Part shown: one piece after another, positions 59,921 through 64,000 of the stretch
Numbering within the stretch: the first letter of the stretch is position 1
Layout: the number at the start of each line of letters is the position of its first letter
Assembly: GCF_947179165.1 (NCBI RefSeq)
Contig: NC_077248.1
Location: forward strand, 11,063,256 to 11,127,255
Source: Solanum dulcamara
Taxonomy: Eukaryota > Streptophyta > Magnoliopsida > Solanales > Solanaceae
Direction of reading: 5' to 3'
Length of the DNA: 64,000 nucleotides
Translations under genes and position numbers: made by a program
Notes under the pieces: generated by a model
What the model was told of the DNA's origin: nothing
Seen by the model: only the letters and a program-made list of their open reading frames with translations
The model's database searches: none

Positions 59921-60624
59921 TAATTAAGGAGGAAATAGCGGTTTTAGTCATTGTGTTATTGTATAATTTTAATTTTAGTCCCTTTATTATTTGACTATGC
60001 ACATTTAATCTTCATTTATTTAAAGTGTGCGGTTTTAGTCATTGAAATTAATAAACGTTAATTATTTAACTAAATGATTGTTTGATAATATATAAAATAA
60101 AATAAAATAAAGAGTTGGTGATTTTAAATACTTGAAGAATTATGTATATAAAATTAAAATTATATTTTATTCATTAGCTCCATTTTATTCAAATACTCTA
60201 TGCTCTATTTTTTATTCCTTAGCAACTCGTTCTTCCTCTCTTTTTTAATGGTTACTAATCAAGGTCAAATACAATTACATTTAAGGGTTTAGTAGGTGGA
60301 CAAGCTCTTTAAGGCTATCAAATATCAATGGTGTTCTAACAGCTTTTACTCTTTAAAAAATTTAACATTTAATTTTTATTAAATTTAACTTTTTAACCCA
60401 CATAATTCTTCAAGCATGTAGAATCATCAACCCTTCAATTTATTTTATTTTATATATTTTAAAATAATCATTTTGTTAAATGATTAACTTTCGTTAACTC
60501 CAAGGACCAAAATCGTACACTTCAAATAATTGAAGGTTAAATGTACATAATCAAATAACACAGGGACTAAAACTGGAATTATGCAATAACACAGAGACTA
60601 AAACCGCTATTTCTTCTTAATTAA
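59921..60624. mobile_element. Foldback element with inverted arms of about 228 bp
   Basis: The left arm (59,921-60,150: AAATAGCGGTTTTAGTCATT, TTTTAGTCCCTTTATTATTT, ATATATAAAATAAAATAAAA) is matched in reverse by the right arm (60,398-60,624: TTTTATTTTATATATTTT, AACACAGGGACTAAAACTGG, GACTAAAACCGCTATTTC). A central spacer of about 250 bp has no gene. The flanks also repeat directly: AATTAAGGGATAT-(N)-TATTAATTAAGGAG at 59,895-59,932 and 60,636-60,672. Confidence 0.8.
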
Positions 60625-60704
60625 GAAGTGTATCTTAATTAAGGGATATAACTTTAAGCTATTAATTAAGGAGAAAATTACACTTGCAACAACTTTAAAA
60701 AATA

Positions 60705-60970
60705 CTCCCTCCTTCCATCTTTACTTGTCCACTATACTAAAAATAGATGTCCAACGTCAATACTTATCCAATTTATGAAATCAAGAGATAATTTACACTT
60801 AGTTCCTAATTTACCCTTATCATTAATTAGTAGTCATTTTCCTATTACATTTTTCAAGACATTGTATTTATTATATTCAAATGGTGATATGATAAAATCA
60901 TCCTTCTATTTATATTTTTTTTTAAATTGTGCAAAGTCAATAGTGGACAAGTAAAGATGAACGGAGGGAG
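60705..60970. mobile_element. Stowaway-like MITE, well preserved
   Basis: TA on both sides. Ends CTCCCTCCTTCCATCTTTAC (continuing TTGTCCACTAT) and the inverted GTAAAGATGAACGGAGGGAG: about 31 bp with few mismatches. 266 bp, non-coding. Confidence 0.9.
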
Positions 60971-61120
60971 TATGTCATATCACAACTTCTAAGAAAAATC
61001 AAAATAATCAAAATTTTTCTTTTTCTAGAGATTTAGCAAAATTTAGACTTCTTAACTCGTATTCATGAACTATTATTCAGATACATGCTTATATTTTATC
61101 GATACATATATGCTTAATCA

Positions 61121-63785
61121 TGTTATATCCCGTATTTTCACATTTGGACATTTTGGGGATAACGGTAACAAGTCAAGGGCAAGGCTATGTTTGATCTTGT
61201 TGGATACAAAATTCTTATGACTAAATTGGAATGTGGAAATATTAGAAAAGTTGAAGGGTAAAATTGGAATTTCAAAGTGGAAATACTAAAAAAGTTGAAG
61301 GGTAAAATTGGAATTTCAACTTGGAAATAGTAGAAAAGGCTAAGGGCAAAATTGGAATTTCTTATGAAGGGCCTTTAAATCATCAAACTCCTAGAACTTT
61401 CAAGAGATTGTGAAGTAAGAAAGAAGAGGAAAAAAAAACCAAAGAAAAAAAAAGAAGAGAGAATCGGCCATGGAGGAGTAATTTTTACTCCTTGAAATTT
61501 CATCCCAAAAATTATTTTCTCCTAGTATTCCCACTAATTCAAGGGTCCTCTATAACATGGTGGAGTTATTTTGGAAGATTGGAGGCTTGTTTCATTGATT
61601 TGGGAGTGAAGAAGTTAGAAGAAAAAAGGTAAGAATTAATTCCTTTTTATTATGTTATGAAGGTTGTTTATGTTGTAGTATGTAGAGATGTGTAGAATTT
61701 ATGGAAATATAGGAGTTTATATGGTGGGTTTTACATATGTATAAATCCATGTATATGAAGATTATGGAGGCAAGATGAATCAAATTTTTGTGTAGTATTT
61801 TAGTAGTAGCTATGGAGTAGTAGTTATGGTAAAAATTTTATGTTGGAATTGGAAGTTGAATGAATTTATTTGAAGTTGGAAATATGGGTTAGGTGATGAA
61901 ATGGAAAAAATTAAGTTTGTATAGTTTGTTAATTGTTGTTGTGATTCTTGGAATATAAATGAAGCTTGAATGATTTAAGTTCGTATTGAAATGGATTGTA
62001 GGGAATTATGTCCTTATAGTATGATTTCATAATATTATGGAAATAAAGTTGTTAAAGTGTGGATTGTTGTCGTTGATTATGAATTTGGAAGAAGAAAATG
62101 AATTATAATAGCTTTGTTGCATTTATGGAGTTTTTGGGTGAAATATGGAATTAATGGATATTGGATAGCTTGCTTGGAATATTTTTCTCCTATGTTGGAA
62201 TAAGTTTAAATTAATTTATGAACATGAAATATTCATAGTTATTTGAAAGTGCAAAGTTAGATTGGAAATTGTTGCACTATTTGGAAAAAGAAATTAGTTT
62301 ATGTTATGGTGCGTTTTAAATTGATTGTTGATCGTATTGGTGTTGTCGTTGGCATGGTTGTTGATATGGTGGCCGAGTTGAAATCTCGGGGTTGTTGTAT
62401 ATATAGGGGAGATGCTGCCGAAATTTTTGTAGACAAGTATTGGTTAGAATTAAATTCTTTAAGTTTTATGAATAGTAATTGGTAAATGTGACCAATTGTA
62501 GATTTTGGAGGAAACGGGAATTGAATTTGGACAACCGTAAAAGGTCGATAAGGTATGTAAAGCTTTACATTTTCTTCTCTTGGCTTGTCTTAGGTGTAAT
62601 ATGTTTGGGTACGATCCTCGAGGATGACTCTACTCTTCGGAATCGACACCTAAATTTGACCCTTTTCTATTCAGTAGAATTAAATTAAGTATTTATGAAT
62701 ATTTTTGAAAAATTGTCTAAACTTCTAGAATTTGCACAAATAGGACCCGACTACCTTGAAACTCTTATAAATAACGTTATAAAATTTAACGCGCATAATT
62801 TAGATAGGCCACCTCATTTGACCGAGGTGGGCCCCACTATTCCGAATTTTTCTTTGTTATTTCGTTTGGCTCATGTTAGGTAGAATTTGAAAGAAACTCT
62901 TTGCTACTCTTCCGAATATTATACGATTAATTATTCCGTTAAGTCCCATAATATATTTTGAAATATGGAGATAATTTTAGAAAACTATTTTGACATAGAC
63001 TATCGTGACATTGGAAAGACTTGCACTACTATTATTATTCAAGTACTTTTATATATGATTTGTTATCAAAACTATGCTATCGAGTCTGTATAAATATTTT
63101 GTATTTTAAATTGCATTTAGTTTCTCACTACTCTACTCGTGCATACTGTAACTACTCTTTCACTAAGCCTAGGCCAGGATATGTTATCAAGCGTATTTCT
63201 TTGCATTATTCGTCGTGTCCCAATGTGAGGGGGCAGGTACACTATGTACATGGGTTTGTGGAGTTATGATGTGCTATGTACACATTTGCTGATGTCTGAT
63301 GACATAATATGATATGATATTATATGATATGATATGATATAGCCATCTGATATAATATGATTTGTTACGGAGATATTTCCTACTCTAGAGTTATATTGTG
63401 CTGTGGCGCCAGTGACAGGGTGGCGACCACGTTTTGTTCATCGAGTCCCACAAAATGGGGCCGGATATGGCATATGACTTTGCATGTGTGATTTATGATT
63501 ATGATAAGTATTTTGATATTCTGGACATTTAGTTCATTTTCTGCACATACTATTCAGATTACGGTTTTATTTATTACAGTTTATGTTTTACATATTCGGT
63601 ACATTTTTCGTACTGACCTCCTTTCTTCGGGGGCTGCGTTACATGCCCATATGTACAGACGCTCGATTTGCTGATCTTCTCACTTAGGACATTTACCCTG
63701 TTGGTTGACAGTGCTCCTTTATCCGGAGCCCTATTTTGATACTGACTCTTTCTGTTGTGTATATGTATACGTTGTTCAGGGGTAC
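61121..63785 (+). mobile_element. Ty3/gypsy-type LTR, right end not certain
   Basis: It starts TGTTATATCCCGTATTTTCA. The interior has a TATATATAGGGGAG stretch (about 62,398) and, towards the end, GGGGCTGCGTTACATGCCCA, TACAGACGCTCGATTTGCTG and CTCCTTTATCCGGAGCCC, the conserved right part of Solanaceae Tekay/Del-like LTRs; the block at 40,720-40,815 is a distant cousin. No internal protein domains are seen. A clean terminal ACA with target duplication was not found before the window ends. Confidence 0.6.
63303..63365. repeat. GATAT-rich microsatellite
   Basis: Multiple ATGATATGATAT-type units, interrupted. Confidence 0.8.
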
Positions 63786-64000
63786 TGTAACATCCCCTAA
63801 AAACGTTGTATACGATGTTTCAATTTTTACCTAAACATGATACAACCTCTATATTTTGGTCATAACGTTTCATAGGAATATCCAAATTGAGTGATTCAAA
63901 TTTCTGAGTAACCACAAGATCATTACCTACAACTTTTATGAAGACCATATTTTAAGATCCGGAGGTTAAGTAGGTCAAATAAATTAATCTTTGTAAGGTA
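63786..64000 (+). mobile_element. Possible start of another LTR element, cut by window end
   Basis: TGTAACATCCCCTAAAAACG follows directly on the Tekay-like LTR tail. TGTAACATCCC is a known form of gypsy LTR start, but the remaining 215 bases are too few to confirm it. Confidence 0.3.

Noticed and set aside
62479..63269. Open frames near the right end
   Set aside because: They lie in LTR sequence that resembles other Tekay-like LTRs and have no protein signature.

Overview
The window looks like nuclear DNA of a flowering plant, most likely Solanaceae (Solanum-like). It is strongly AT-rich. Its genes have introns with GT/AG borders. It carries repeats I recognise as typical of nightshades: SINE/LINE tails ending in TTG repeats, Stowaway-type TA-flanked MITEs, and long Ty3/gypsy LTRs starting TGTCACG and ending GTTACA. 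There are no operons, ribosome binding sites or CRISPR arrays. About two thirds of the window is transposon-derived.

Layout. 1-3,100: the first exon and promoter of a DUF538 gene on the minus strand; the rest of that gene runs off the left edge. 3,858-24,282: a retrotransposon cluster with three Ty1/copia elements (3,858-9,345; 10,711-17,810; 18,952-24,282), a gypsy solo LTR inside the second, a MITE and a complete 352-bp TRIM with its own target-site duplication. 25,151-26,501: a probable solo LTR that ends about 0.55 kb upstream of an intact, intronless PYL-type abscisic acid receptor gene (27,058-27,693). 29,341-34,598: nested MITEs, a SINE tail, arrays of short palindromes and a 525-bp tandem duplication. 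35,190-38,128: a gypsy LTR remnant abutting a broken Mutator-like transposase. 39,089-48,134: a solo LTR on the minus strand, then an RTE-type LINE on the minus strand whose 3' region is split by a 3.4-kb solo LTR on the plus strand. The LINE's 5' end lies inside a start-less fragment of a HAD/CTD-phosphatase-like gene. 50,907-53,408: an intact five-exon TBL (DUF231) polysaccharide O-acetyltransferase gene. 54,506-55,428, convergent with it: a two-exon BES1/BZR1-type DNA-binding gene that is unusually short and ends in an EAR repression motif. 56,430-60,970: MITE-like elements, including an inverted pair and a long-armed foldback element. 61,121 to the end: a long gypsy-type LTR and possibly the start of another.

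The host genes (DUF538, PYL, TBL, BZR1-like) are separate plant genes, not a pathway cluster. PYL (abscisic acid) and BZR1-like (brassinosteroid-type DNA binding) are both hormone-signalling components, but nothing in the sequence ties them together. The most novel-looking item is the mini BZR1-like protein, a DNA-binding domain joined almost directly to an EAR motif. The TRIM and the insertion history recorded by exact target-site duplications follow.
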